Below are positions 10,826-20,500 of a stretch of DNA of 64,000 nucleotides, in pieces. The notes below the pieces were generated by a model, which was given only the letters and a program-made list of their open reading frames with translations, ran no database searches and was not told the DNA's origin. The position numbers and the translations under genes are program-made. How positions within the stretch are numbered: the stretch's first letter is position 1; every line of letters starts with the position of its first letter. Location: contig NC_060215.1 in the NCBI RefSeq assembly GCF_021130785.1, positions 119,002,501 to 119,066,500 on the forward strand, read 5' to 3'. The DNA comes from Homalodisca vitripennis. Its lineage: Eukaryota > Arthropoda > Insecta > Hemiptera > Cicadellidae.

Positions 10826-11310
10826 CCCTACCGGCCTCAAGATGTTGGTAGATTTCCTTTGCATTTCGTAAACCAGGTACATTGAAACGATGCTGAACGA
10901 ACCTCTGAACTGAACCGCATAAAATTAATGTCACAAGAATGTACATTAAACAATATATAAAAAATACTGTCTCTTGAAAGCTACCGGCCTCTGTCAGATT
11001 CCTCATTTTGAAGAACCTTCCAGCTTATGGCACTTATTTGTGGAAATTTCAGCCTCTAGGTCCTTCTAGCCTTGAGAAATTCCGGCCACCGAAGCTTCCA
11101 GCTTCTAGCAGGCTCCGGCCTAGGCACTCTTTGGTCTCTGGTAGCTCTTAGCTTGTAGTACCTTCCCAGGCACTATGGAATCGCGGACTTCGGAAGCTCC
11201 CGGCCTCTAGAATGCCTTTGTATTTGGCACCTTTTAGCCTCTGGAAGCATTCCACCTCTAAAACCTCCAGGACTTTTGCAGGTCTCGGTCTCTAAGCAAC
11301 TGCAAGGCAT
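10826..11310. repeat. Diverged CT/GC-rich minisatellite-like tract
   Basis: A 480-bp island, much richer in G+C than its surroundings, built of degenerate recurrences of motifs such as CCGGCCTC, CTTCCAGC, TCTAG and CTCCGGCC at irregular 20-40-bp spacing. Open frames through it are short and not convincing. It looks like an old tandem repeat that has drifted. Confidence 0.5.
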
Positions 11311-11758
11311 CTATGAAAACATTATCACTTATTTATCAATCTACATGGTACCTAGCCATTTTATTAAACATGCAACGTTTTAATATTTCTGCCTAATTAA
11401 TTTACTAAGAAAATTACCAACGTTTTAAACATCACACAAGAAAAACAAAAAAAGTTTGTGTAGATGGTGTTGATAACTGAAAGACTGGGATTTTTGTTGC
11501 ATAATAAGAATAAAAACTTATTCAAATCGGTTGATCACATTTGATTTGCAATTAATTCTGCGTTCTACCAGAATTTTACCATTTAATTTTCAGGAAAAAC
11601 ATTTATAATAAATCACGAAAAGTGTTAGTACATTTCAATGGTGATTTTAGTAAAAACAACTAATACGATCCACAGGTAACAAATAAATAAGAGAAACATT
11701 TTATTTATGATTATTAACTATAAAAATAAATATACATTAAATTCTCAGTTACACTTAC

Positions 11759-11844
11759 TTGGTATTAGAATTATCTTCACAGGGGGTATCAGAATCGATG
11801 TTTTCGTCACATAATTTGAGTTCAGATTCAGGAAACAAGGTCTC
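11759..11844 (-). CDS. Internal exon (86 nt) of the minus-strand host gene
   Basis: Minus-strand exon with strong borders: acceptor GCTTTTTTCAG and donor ACCAA/GTAAGTG. It is open in the frame beginning ETLFPESELKLCDEN, continuing with IDSDTPCEDNSNT, an acidic and Asp/Ser-rich stretch with two cysteines, and ends with two nucleotides over. It accepts phase 0, matching the 12233-12283 exon, and exits in the phase needed by both A-type and C-type terminal exons. The phase agreement is the main support. The family is not recognised. Confidence 0.65.
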
Positions 11845-12183
11845 CTGAAAAAAGCACATTAGAATTCATTAATGCAATGTACAGTAAAAAATATTTGTGA
11901 AATTTTATTTATACTAGAATTGAACTTAAACTATGTCTGTTACACCTTATTTGACTCCTGGATATATTTATCAATATAAATAAAACTTAAGAATCCAGAG
12001 TTAGAAAAGGTTTTGGAAAATTTTAAATATTTTTGTTATATTTGTTGTTAAGAATATTTCCTACTAGATTTTGTAGAAACTATATAGAAATTTGCTTACT
12101 GTAATCATCCCCAAGACAGAATTTTCAGTATATTTTAAAAATGTTCTCAGAATATGACTCCTACAATCAAAAAGCACCCAATT

Positions 12184-12525
12184 GTAAGTATTCTCAGATG
12201 TTAATGATCATGAATCTACGAACTGAACTTACCAGTAGAGAAGTAACGTTTTCTTGGGACGACTGTGGGTCGTTCATTAACATCTACAACAAGGAAGAAG
12301 GAGTTAAATATTGTGAAAATATATACGTCAATAAAAAATAACCATTTATAACTAAACACTGAAAAGTATAAAAGAGTACATTGCGGAATTAAAAAAATAA
12401 ACTAGTCACCATTTAGTTTTGGGATTATGCAATTTACCATCGGTTATTATATTGCTTAAATCAATGTTTGTATACATTTTACAAAGTAAAATAATGGATA
12501 ATATTAATTAACAGTTAATGTGTCC
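12184..12525. repeat. Direct repeat copy 1 (partner 14894-15237)
   Basis: About 340 bp is shared with 14894-15237 at high identity, starting at GTAAGTATTCTCAG in both and ending near TGGATAATATTAAT. Each copy carries one 51-nt minus-strand exon candidate. The copies are 2.7 kb apart in direct orientation. Confidence 0.85.
12233..12283 (-). CDS. 51-nt internal exon of the minus-strand host gene
   Basis: Minus-strand exon of 17 codons between an acceptor (CCTTGTTGTAG) and a consensus donor (CTACTG/GTAAGTTCAG). In phase 0 it reads MLMNDPQSSQENVTSLL and joins the 11759-11844 exon in frame. The alternative frame (NERPTVVPRKRYFS) is also open, and two of the differences from the paralogous exon at 14943-14993 are silent in that frame, but it meets a stop in the next exon. 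Which frame is used is therefore unresolved. Exon size is a multiple of three, so inclusion or skipping keeps the frame. Confidence 0.55.
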
Positions 12526-14893
12526 ATATGAATATATTGTGATACTTTTGTGTACATAATTATATTATCCACTAAAAGCATGGAACGTTTAATACTTTTC
12601 TTTATAAATATCTTGTATAATATCTCTAAACTGTTGCTTAGTTGGAATATGTAGGTAGATAGTCCCAAAGGTTAGGCGATTTTAGGATTGATTTTGACGA
12701 GGGTGACTGACATCACGTTTCTGCAGGGTAGGACAGTTAGTTAACCCGTGCACTACCGACCAACTTTCCAAAACTGACCTGGCCGTGCAATAAATTTGTT
12801 AACTGTATTCATTCTAGTTATGCTTTTCTACATTCGAGCAGCGTACTGCTGAGAATTAATAATAACATTAAGCTTTCAAAATGAAGTGTACATCTAATTA
12901 TGATTACTTTTAAAACAAATTCAATTATATTACAATCTGAGTAATAGGTAAATATAATAATGGTTATATACATCTAAAGCAAATTCGTATTTATTATTCC
13001 TCTCTTGTTCTGGTCCTGGTACAATATTATATATGCGATAGAGTTTCCACGTTAACTGTAATGAATATCTCAATTATCTGCGGGATATTTGTGTTGTTCG
13101 ACTTCACAGTTTGAATTCGTTACGTGTGTATTACGGTCATTTACATACGGCGTATTTATATGACATACTTATGTGTTTAATTAATGCACAAGTGCTAGAT
13201 TTGACCGATAACGTTACAGCAAGTTTTACCTTAAAAGAATATCCAGTTAAACTGTCATTACAAATCTTTGAAACCTAGATGTTAAGAGATGAAAATAATA
13301 CTTTTTAAGACTTATACCGTATAAACTTTCCCCATGAGTTACTGTGTAATTTTATAAACACAATTTTGCTACGCTGTGTGCGTGCTGATTGTGTACACGA
13401 TGACTGCTGTAGTTTGTAGAATATTCAGACTAAACTTGGTACATATACAGTATTCTTACACAGCTTGGATGAGGTCCTTATTCATTCTTAATCAATTATT
13501 AAAAGTTGAATATGCCGCTCATTTGCATTCGGGCAAAATGTTATGATAAAAGTTATCGCAAGATACGTTTTATTCCTACTTATATTGCGATACATTTTCA
13601 TGATTCAAGATTGGGGCCGTTTAAAGATATAGAAGTATACAGTTTAACCATTATTAGTTAATTTGTTCAAAAACATGTACATTAAGTCCATATTATTAAA
13701 AAGAAACATATATGGTTGTAACAATGTTTGCCTAGTAAGGGTCAAAATAATGGACTTGCTAAATGTTTGAAAGTGATATGATTATAATATTAACATGCCA
13801 GCATTTAGGGGCGTTGTGAAAATCAAACATCTAATCTAATAATGCATCTTCAGTTTGACATTTCGAGATGACGGCCTAATGTGAAATCTACCTTTCTTCC
13901 CATAGACCCGGAAGGGGATTTTTAACTATTCGCTTTTTTGATTGTGAGTGCGATTTTAGTTTAAAATTAATAAAACCATTAAAGAACTTCAGGATAATAA
14001 ATTAATTTATTTTAAATAGAGTATGGCTCTTACAATATACCCAAAACACATATTGAGACCACATACTGATTTTAAGTTATTTGTGCAAAATATAATTTAC
14101 CCTCACTGAAAATGCGACATAAGTACATCAAAATTAAGAAAATAAGAAAACAAATTTTAATTAACAATTATTGACTAATAAGTCTCAATCATGCCAATAA
14201 TAATAAACATTTTTGATAATAGAGTCCGAAGGGTACCACTTTTGGGCATAGCCCATTATTAAGCTATGAATAACATTATATTAAACTTTAAATACAATTT
14301 TCAAAACCAAGTCAACGTAGAGCTTTTTTTTAGGAAAAACTGAAAATAAACTGCCTTTAACGTAGTTGGGCTGGGTCTAAAATAGTTTAAAAAATGGTAT
14401 AAACTGAATATGTACATTAAATCATTTATTTCATTGACTAGACTACTACACAGTAAAATAAAATAAGGGGTGTTTTTTATAAAGCTGTGTATTATCAGCC
14501 AACCTACATTGTCAATGACGTACTGTTAGTGATAAAACTGGGATAACTTTTTTGTCAGGTTTACAGAAGAGCATGTTTTTTACATACATTAAATTTATAT
14601 TGTTAATGACGCTCGGTTCGTGATACAATTTGATATCAATATTCCTGTCAATTTAGACAAGATCATGTTTATTACATCATACTATTATACAGTGATATAT
14701 TCTTGACCTAGGCTATAGACAGGTAACAAGCTATACGAACAGGATGAATTGTTAGTTTTATTCATTTGCAAGAAAAAAATGTAGTATGTGTGAAATATGC
14801 CTTGAAACATTTAAGATTGTTGAATGAAAATTTCAGACTAACAAATTAAATTTTCGGTTTTAATATGGTGCCGGCTTATTTCTACAATAGGAT
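12526..14893. other. AT-rich DNA between duplicated exons, no gene seen
   Basis: 2.3 kb with only short open frames and no recognised mobile element. It is probably intron of the minus-strand gene. Confidence 0.5.
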
Positions 14894-15237
14894 GTAAGTA
14901 TTCTCAGATTTTAATGATCAATAATCTATGAACTGAACTTACCATTAGAGAAGTACCGTTTTCTTGGAACGACTGTGGGTCGTTCATTATCACCTACAAC
15001 AAGGAAGAAGGAGTTAAATATGGTGCAAATAGATACATCAATAAAAAATTACTATTTGTAACTAAACAGTGAAAAGTATAAAAGCGTACATTGAGGAATT
15101 TTTAAAATAAACTAGTCACCATTTACCTTTGGGATTATGCAATTTACTTTCGGGTATTATATCGCTTAAATCAATGTTTGTATACTTTTTACAAAGTCAA
15201 GTCATGGATAATATTAATAATTAATAGTTCATGTGCA
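14894..15237. repeat. Direct repeat copy 2 (partner 12184-12525)
   Basis: Second copy of the 340-bp direct repeat, holding the exon at 14943-14993. It ends about 70 bp before a (CA)n(TA)n microsatellite. Confidence 0.85.
14943..14993 (-). CDS. 51-nt exon, duplicate of 12233-12283
   Basis: Same borders as its partner (TTGTTGTAG acceptor, AATG/GTAAGTTCAG donor). Phase 0 reads VIMNDPQSFQENGTSLM; the alternative frame reads DNERPTVVPRKRYFS. Splice sites and length are conserved after duplication, which argues that it is, or recently was, functional. It could be a tandem or alternative exon of the same gene. Confidence 0.5.
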
Positions 15238-15303
15238 GACATCAGTTTTTTTACTCAGGTCGAAAAAACACAAAGCGAAAATGAAAGCACTTCAACTAGT
15301 CAG

Positions 15304-15304
<1 letters not shown>

Positions 15305-15373
<69 letters not shown>
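15305..15373. repeat. (CA)n(TA)n microsatellite
   Basis: About 40 bp of CA followed by about 28 bp of TA. Open frames here are artefacts. Confidence 0.97.
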
Positions 15374-15375
<2 letters not shown>

Positions 15376-15603
15376 TACCACTTGCCATTATATATTATTT
15401 ATTTGTTATGTAATATTTTTGTTTTATTTTATAATTATTATTATTTGGTATTAAATGTAAATTAGTAATATTTAATTAATGTATTAAGTATGTTAGGTTA
15501 TTTTTAATATACTAATATACAACGTAATAATAATGTTTCTGTTAAGTCATTATTTTGTTAAGTTTAAAAGTCACTCAACGCTATTAAATAATTTTGTCTT
15601 TAG

Positions 15604-15666
15604 GCGCAATGGTCGTGGACTACAATACAAGGATGTACTGCAGATATTGTGTCTCTAGTACGAAAG
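15604..15666 (+). CDS. Possible 63-nt internal exon, plus strand
   Basis: Bounded by an acceptor (TTTTGTCTTTAG) and a donor (ACGAAAG/GTAATAC). Two frames are open. One reads MVVDYNTRMYCRYCVSSTK with a C-x2-C pair, the other AQWSWTTIQGCTADIVSLVRK. No partner exon could be phased with it, so gene and function are unknown. Confidence 0.35.
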
Positions 15667-16369
15667 GTAATACTGTGTGGATATACAAGTTAATGTCAAT
15701 TATATCTACCATGTAACCAAAGATGGGTGTAACTGATGTGAAATATTCAGTTTTAGTTACAATACATTTGTATTGTATTGCTGTTATTTTATAATGATTA
15801 TGTGTTACATTGCCACGGTTATATTATATTATTAAATTTTATTAAGTTATTGTTATTTTTACTTTTATTTCAAAACACTGAAATAAACATGTACAATTTT
15901 TATATAATTCCCCCTATTACAATTCTATTAGTTAGTTTGTGGTTAAGTTTCAAACTCGTATATCTATACTTTGAGATCTGAGAATAAACTTCAAGATCAG
16001 GTCTTGATGGGTGATTTACACTTAACCGTTACGTTCAATATTTTGTTAATATTATGATAAAATTTTTATTTTTATTTCAATTCACTTCATATAAACTGAA
16101 TTTGTTGCAGAATATTTTTAAAATCCCTGTTTTTAATGGCGATTGGTGGTAGAGTGGTTTTAACGTAAACTTAATACACTCTGACCTGATTTTTGCTCTT
16201 CTTTTATTATTTCTAAAGTGCTGTAAAATAGCGATTTAGGACCTATTATTTTTCAGAATTTCCTCTGGACCCCCTACTGGTTTAGATACTTTTCAATGCC
16301 CCTGACCCCTCGGTGTTATGCCCCCCCCCACCCACAGAGCAGATTTCTGGATGGGCCAATGTAGAAGGA
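15667..16369. other. AT-rich DNA, nothing supported
   Basis: Only short AT-driven open frames; a C-rich 10-mer near 16321 precedes the LINE relic. Confidence 0.5.
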
Positions 16370-16439
16370 TATGTGGTATATTGTACGAACTATAACTGGC
16401 AAAGAGCTCTGGTACGGCGGTCTACTCAAGAACAGAACT

Positions 16440-16915
16440 ATGCGGCGAATCGCAACAAACAACATTAAGAGGAGCGATTGGACTACAACTTTGAGGTTGA
16501 CGGCCGTCATTTTGACGCATCGGCTATCTACCGCAGCCCTGCGATCGACTTCCAGTTATTCTTATCTGATTTAGAACTTTACTACTCGAAAATGGCAAAT
16601 AACAATTCCTATACTGATAAATTAAACACTGACATCTTAGATAGTGTAAAAATAACTCTCAACAAGACACGATTTAAACATAATATACAAAGCTGGTCTA
16701 ACGAACTGTATAAACAAACCAAAACATGTCATTGCTCATTCCTTGACTTGTATTGACCATATCTTTATAAAACACGCTAATTATGCTCACTTTGTTACTT
16801 TGAGGCAGTCAACCACTGAGGTCCGTAGAATACATCCTGGAACTGTGATTATTAAGGTGAAGTTGTCTAACTATCTGAGCGGCCTCGTCCCTAACACACC
16901 AAGTTTTAATGTGTA
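16440..16915 (+). pseudogene. LINE endonuclease fragment
   Basis: The plus strand reads LDYNFEVDGRHFDASAIYRSP, then DFQLFLSDLELYYS, DKLNTDILD and, after one frame change, SLTCIDHIFIKHANY, which corresponds to the SxIDHIF block near the end of AP-endonuclease domains. The frame then runs directly into the first unit of the 138-bp array (STTEVRRI.PGTVIIKV) and stops at about 16914. Confidence 0.7.
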
Positions 16916-18153
16916 ATTAAATTGTTAATATGTTCATGTGACACGGTCAACCACTGAGGTCCGTAGAATACGTCCTGGAACTGTGGTTATTAAGGTGACG
17001 TTGTCTAACTATCTGAGTGGCCTCGTCCCTAACACAGCCAGCTTTAATGTGTATTTAAATTGTTAATATGTTCATGTCACACGGTCAACCACTGAGGTCC
17101 GTAGAATACGTCCTGGAACTGTGGTTATTAAGGTGACGTTTTTAACTATATGAGCGGCCTCGTCCCTAACACAGCCTGCTTTAATGTGTAGTTAAATTGT
17201 TAATATTGTCATGTCACACGGTCAACCACTAAGGTCCGTAGAATACGTCCTGGAACTGTTAAGGTAACGTTGTCTAACTATCTGAGCGGCCTCGTCCCTA
17301 ACACACCCAGCTTTAATGTGTAGTTAAATTGTTAATATTGTCATGTCACACGGTCAACCACTAAGGTCCGTAGAATACGTCCTGGAACTGTTAAGGTAAC
17401 GTTGTCTAACTATCTGAGCGGCCTCGTCCCTAACACACCCAGCTTTAATGTGTAGTTAAATTGTTAATATTTTCATGTCACACGGTCAACCACTGAGGTC
17501 CGTAGAATACGTCCTGGAACTGTGTTTATTAAGGTGACGTTGTTTAACTATCTGAGCGGCCTCGTCCCTAACACACCCAGCTTTAATGTGTAGTTAAATT
17601 GTTAATATTTTCATTTCACACGGTCAACCACTGAGGTCCGTAGAATACGTCCTGGAACTGTGTTTATTAAGGTGACGTTGTCTAACTATCTGAGCGGCCT
17701 CGTCCCTAACACACCCAGCTTTAATGTGTAGTTAAATTGTTAATATTTTCATGTCGCACGGTCAACCACTGAGGTCCGTAAGATGCGTCCTGGAACTGTG
17801 GTTATTAAGGTGACGTTGTCTAACTATCTGAGCGGCCTCGTCCCTCACACACCCAGCTTTAATGTGTAGTTAAATTGTTAATATGTTCATGTCGCACGGT
17901 CAACCACTGAGGTCCGTAAGATGCGTCCTGGAACTGTGGTTATTAAGGTGACGTTGTCTAACTATCTGAGCGGCCTCGTCCCTAACACACCCAGCTTTAA
18001 TGTGTAGTTAAATTGTTAATATGTTCATGTCGCACGGTCAACCACTGAGGTCCGTAAGATACGTCCTGGAACTGTTGTTATTAAGGTGACGTTGTCTAAC
18101 TATCTGAGCGGCCTCGTCCCTAACACACCCAGCTTTAATGTGTAGTTAAATTG
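16808..18153. repeat. Tandem array, 10 units of 138 bp (two of 132 bp)
   Basis: Units begin GTCAACCACTGAGGTCCGTA at 16808, 16946, 17084, 17221, 17353, 17485, 17623, 17761, 17899 and 18037. Spacings are 138, 138, 137, 132, 132, then four of 138. The 132-bp units share the same 6-bp deletion (missing GGTTAT after GGAACTGT). The first unit continues the endonuclease frame, so the array derives from LINE coding sequence. 138 is 46 codons, so all full units read in the same frame, each closing with TAG after TTTAATGTG. Confidence 0.95.
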
Positions 18154-18479
18154 TACAAATATCAAATTCAACTATACCTACTATTCAGTTTTGTCGCGGG
18201 CAGTTACTTACACAGTTAAATCCAATAAATTCCCATTGCCATTGTTCGATTGAATCAATTAGTGCAATCCTAATCGACAATTGACCTGTATACTCCTGAC
18301 CTTTCCAGAAATTATTGTACTACTGTTTTATCGATAATCAACCCTAGAAATAAACCATCAATAGGTCAGCCGTACATCCTGCCAACACCTCCCCTGCTCG
18401 CCCTAATAATAGTTCCCACCATATTCATAATACTGTGCTGCCCTAAATAATTGTATCTTATACTAATACTCATTACCCT
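18154..18479. other. LINE-internal spacer after the array, unrecognised
   Basis: About 330 bp between the tandem array and the pre-RT fragment. No motif is recognised. Confidence 0.4.
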
Positions 18480-18880
18480 GAAGCGAGGTTCGTCCTGGGC
18501 AAACCCTGACTGGGTGGGCTTCATACCGCATGTGGTCACCGCGACCTACGACCGAGCTCCCTGGTTGTCACCGAGGCAACAAGTAAAAAAGATAAGCGAC
18601 CGCGGTATTATGATTCTGTTGACTATCCCAGTGGGACAAACTGTGCAACTTCAGGCGTTTTTAAAAAACAGGAATTCCTGACCACTACGCAATTACTGCT
18701 ACGATCCGTCTCCCTGCACTTCATGACGTAGTGTACTCTGACAGAACGTACGTGGACATGAAGGTGCTGGATGGGCTCGTGGTGGCTCTGACGTGGGACC
18801 ATGTCCTCGGCTTACAAGAAGTAAATGCTTGCTGTAATGCTTTCCTTAACACGTTATATAAGCTTATGACAAATTCGATA
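18480..18880 (+). pseudogene. LINE ORF2 pre-RT fragment
   Basis: GC-richer, coding-like stretch in several frames. One part reads IRLPALHDVV and VALTWDHVLGLQEVNACCNAFLNTLY, the W..V....D.N..Y..F...L pattern found ahead of the RT fingers in Jockey-type ORF2. Upstream, WANPDWVGFIPHVVTATYDRAP is in another frame. Decayed. Confidence 0.5.
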
Positions 18881-19380
18881 TGAACAAAACATCTATTTAC
18901 AAGACAAGAGCTAAACCTTGTATTCCATATTATTTAATTCTTGCCGTTAGAAAGCGTAATAAATTTAGTAAAATGTAAAAATACAACCATTTTGTGAACA
19001 ATTCCAAAACTTTACTTTATTTTCAGGAATATCTTAAGCCATCAAATTAAAAAACCAAATATGGTTTATTTAACGGAAATATACTAAATTCAGCGGTATT
19101 AGAGCACTGTTAACGAGTTCATTTATTCTAGGAAAAAACAGACAGGAGTTTCCCTGTGCCCGAGTTCACTCGTAAAAGTTAAATTTCTGGCAAAAATTTC
19201 TAGGAAATGGCTAACTCTTTTAATTTGTTTTTTTTTCTAGTTGGCTAAGGGGTTAAATTAAAAATAACATAAGAAAAACATTTTCTTAATAAAACATATA
19301 CAATGGTTGATCAATATCATTGGTAAGTTCGAAAAGTAAAGTATTCGAGTAATGTGTCCAATCCCAATTACAGGAGAAAA

Positions 19381-20240
19381 GATAATAATATTTTCTTCTC
19401 AATACGGATTCGAAAAAAACAACAATGCTTCATACTCTCTATTCGCAAATTAATGAACGTATAAATTATTGTTTAAATAATAACAATAAAGTGCTTTTTC
19501 TGTTCATTGATCTTGCAAAGGCTTTAAATAGCGTTAACAGAAGCCTGATGTTTCGCAAATCACAATGTGTTAGAGTTCGTGAATTATCCTTAAACTGTTT
19601 CACAAGCTAATTGAGCGAACGTACGCAAACTGACTCAATTAACTATTATTGAAGAGACACAGTGAGTGTTAATTGCAGTGTAGTGCAACTTAGCACTTTT
19701 GGGTGACTTTTATTTTTAATTTATATAAATAATAATGACAAACTCGAGATTACTGGTAGCATATTTTTGGTTGCAGATGACAACGAAATATTGTTAGAGC
19801 AGAGATCGTGCGAGGCCTAACGTTTTGCTGTAAGACAATTGGTGGCAGTAGAAAGGTGATTCGAGAAAAATATTTTTATCATGAATGTCTCGTAAACAAA
19901 ATGTATATCGATGGCATAGCGCGCGGGCGAGCCGCCTGTAGACTTGAGATTGATGCTGCACTCTAACTGTACCATGGACAGTGGCTCCTGTGATTGTCGG
20001 GTGTTACAGAGAGATAATCAGTACAAGTACCTTGGAGTCATCATGCAATCTACATTAAAATTGTAACCACACATTCATATGCTAAATTTTAAACTAAGGG
20101 AAATGATTTAGGTGTTTTATCAATTAACTGAAATATTAAACGTCAATAGAAATAAAAATATTACGCTTATCCAAAATTGATTTTACAATATGGTATTATG
20201 GGGAGTGGCTTACAGGTATATTTTAGATGAGTTAATGTTC
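19381..20240 (+). pseudogene. LINE reverse transcriptase remnant
   Basis: Plus-strand blocks: QYGFEKNNN (19405), LFLFIDLAKALNSVNR (19495-19545), LLFLIYINNNDK (19710-19745), VADDNEILLEQ (19772-19805), CDCRVLQRDNQYKYLGVIMQS (19990-20050) and LQYGIMG-like (20185-20215). These are RT palm, catalytic and thumb blocks; the catalytic block has ADD where YADD or FADD is usual. Multiple frameshifts. Confidence 0.75.
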
Positions 20241-20500
20241 GCTCAAAGTTTAGTATTAAGGCTGCGTTTAAAAACACAACACATACCCGACTATCATGCT
20301 TTATAAAGAAACATAATTGCAGAGTATTAAAACCGATTAACTACACCAATCCAAAATACATTGCAATATTTCTTACTCAGAAATATTCCACAACACTTAA
20401 GGAACCTGCAGGTCCCGCTGTCTACGTACTACAATCTGGTCTCTGTCTGGTTGTTGGAGTTCGGCGCTGAACACGCTGAGTCACTGCTCTCATCTCGTAT

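Larger units (their letters stand above)
16370..20500 (+). mobile_element. Decayed plus-strand LINE (Jockey-superfamily-like) with an internal tandem array
   Basis: Collinear plus-strand remains of one ORF2: endonuclease at 16370-16915; a segment resembling the pre-RT region at 18480-18880; RT palm at 19381-19800 (QYGFEKNNN, LFLFIDLAKALNSVNRSL, then LLFLIYINN and ADDNEIL); and post-RT blocks at 19930-20240 (YKYLGVIMQSTLK, ILQYGI, GWG). All frames are broken by stops. A ten-copy 138-bp array (16808-18153) separates endonuclease and pre-RT parts. Some 500 bp (18880-19380) between the last two blocks is unrecognisable. Confidence 0.75.

Noticed and set aside
12141..12341. Plus-strand frame of 66 codons across the direct repeat
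   Set aside because: The minus strand has a well-bordered exon here that is conserved in the duplicate; the plus frame is not conserved in 14894-15237.
16808..18153. CRISPR-like array
   Set aside because: The whole 138-bp unit repeats with no variable spacers; it is a eukaryotic tandem array derived from a LINE.
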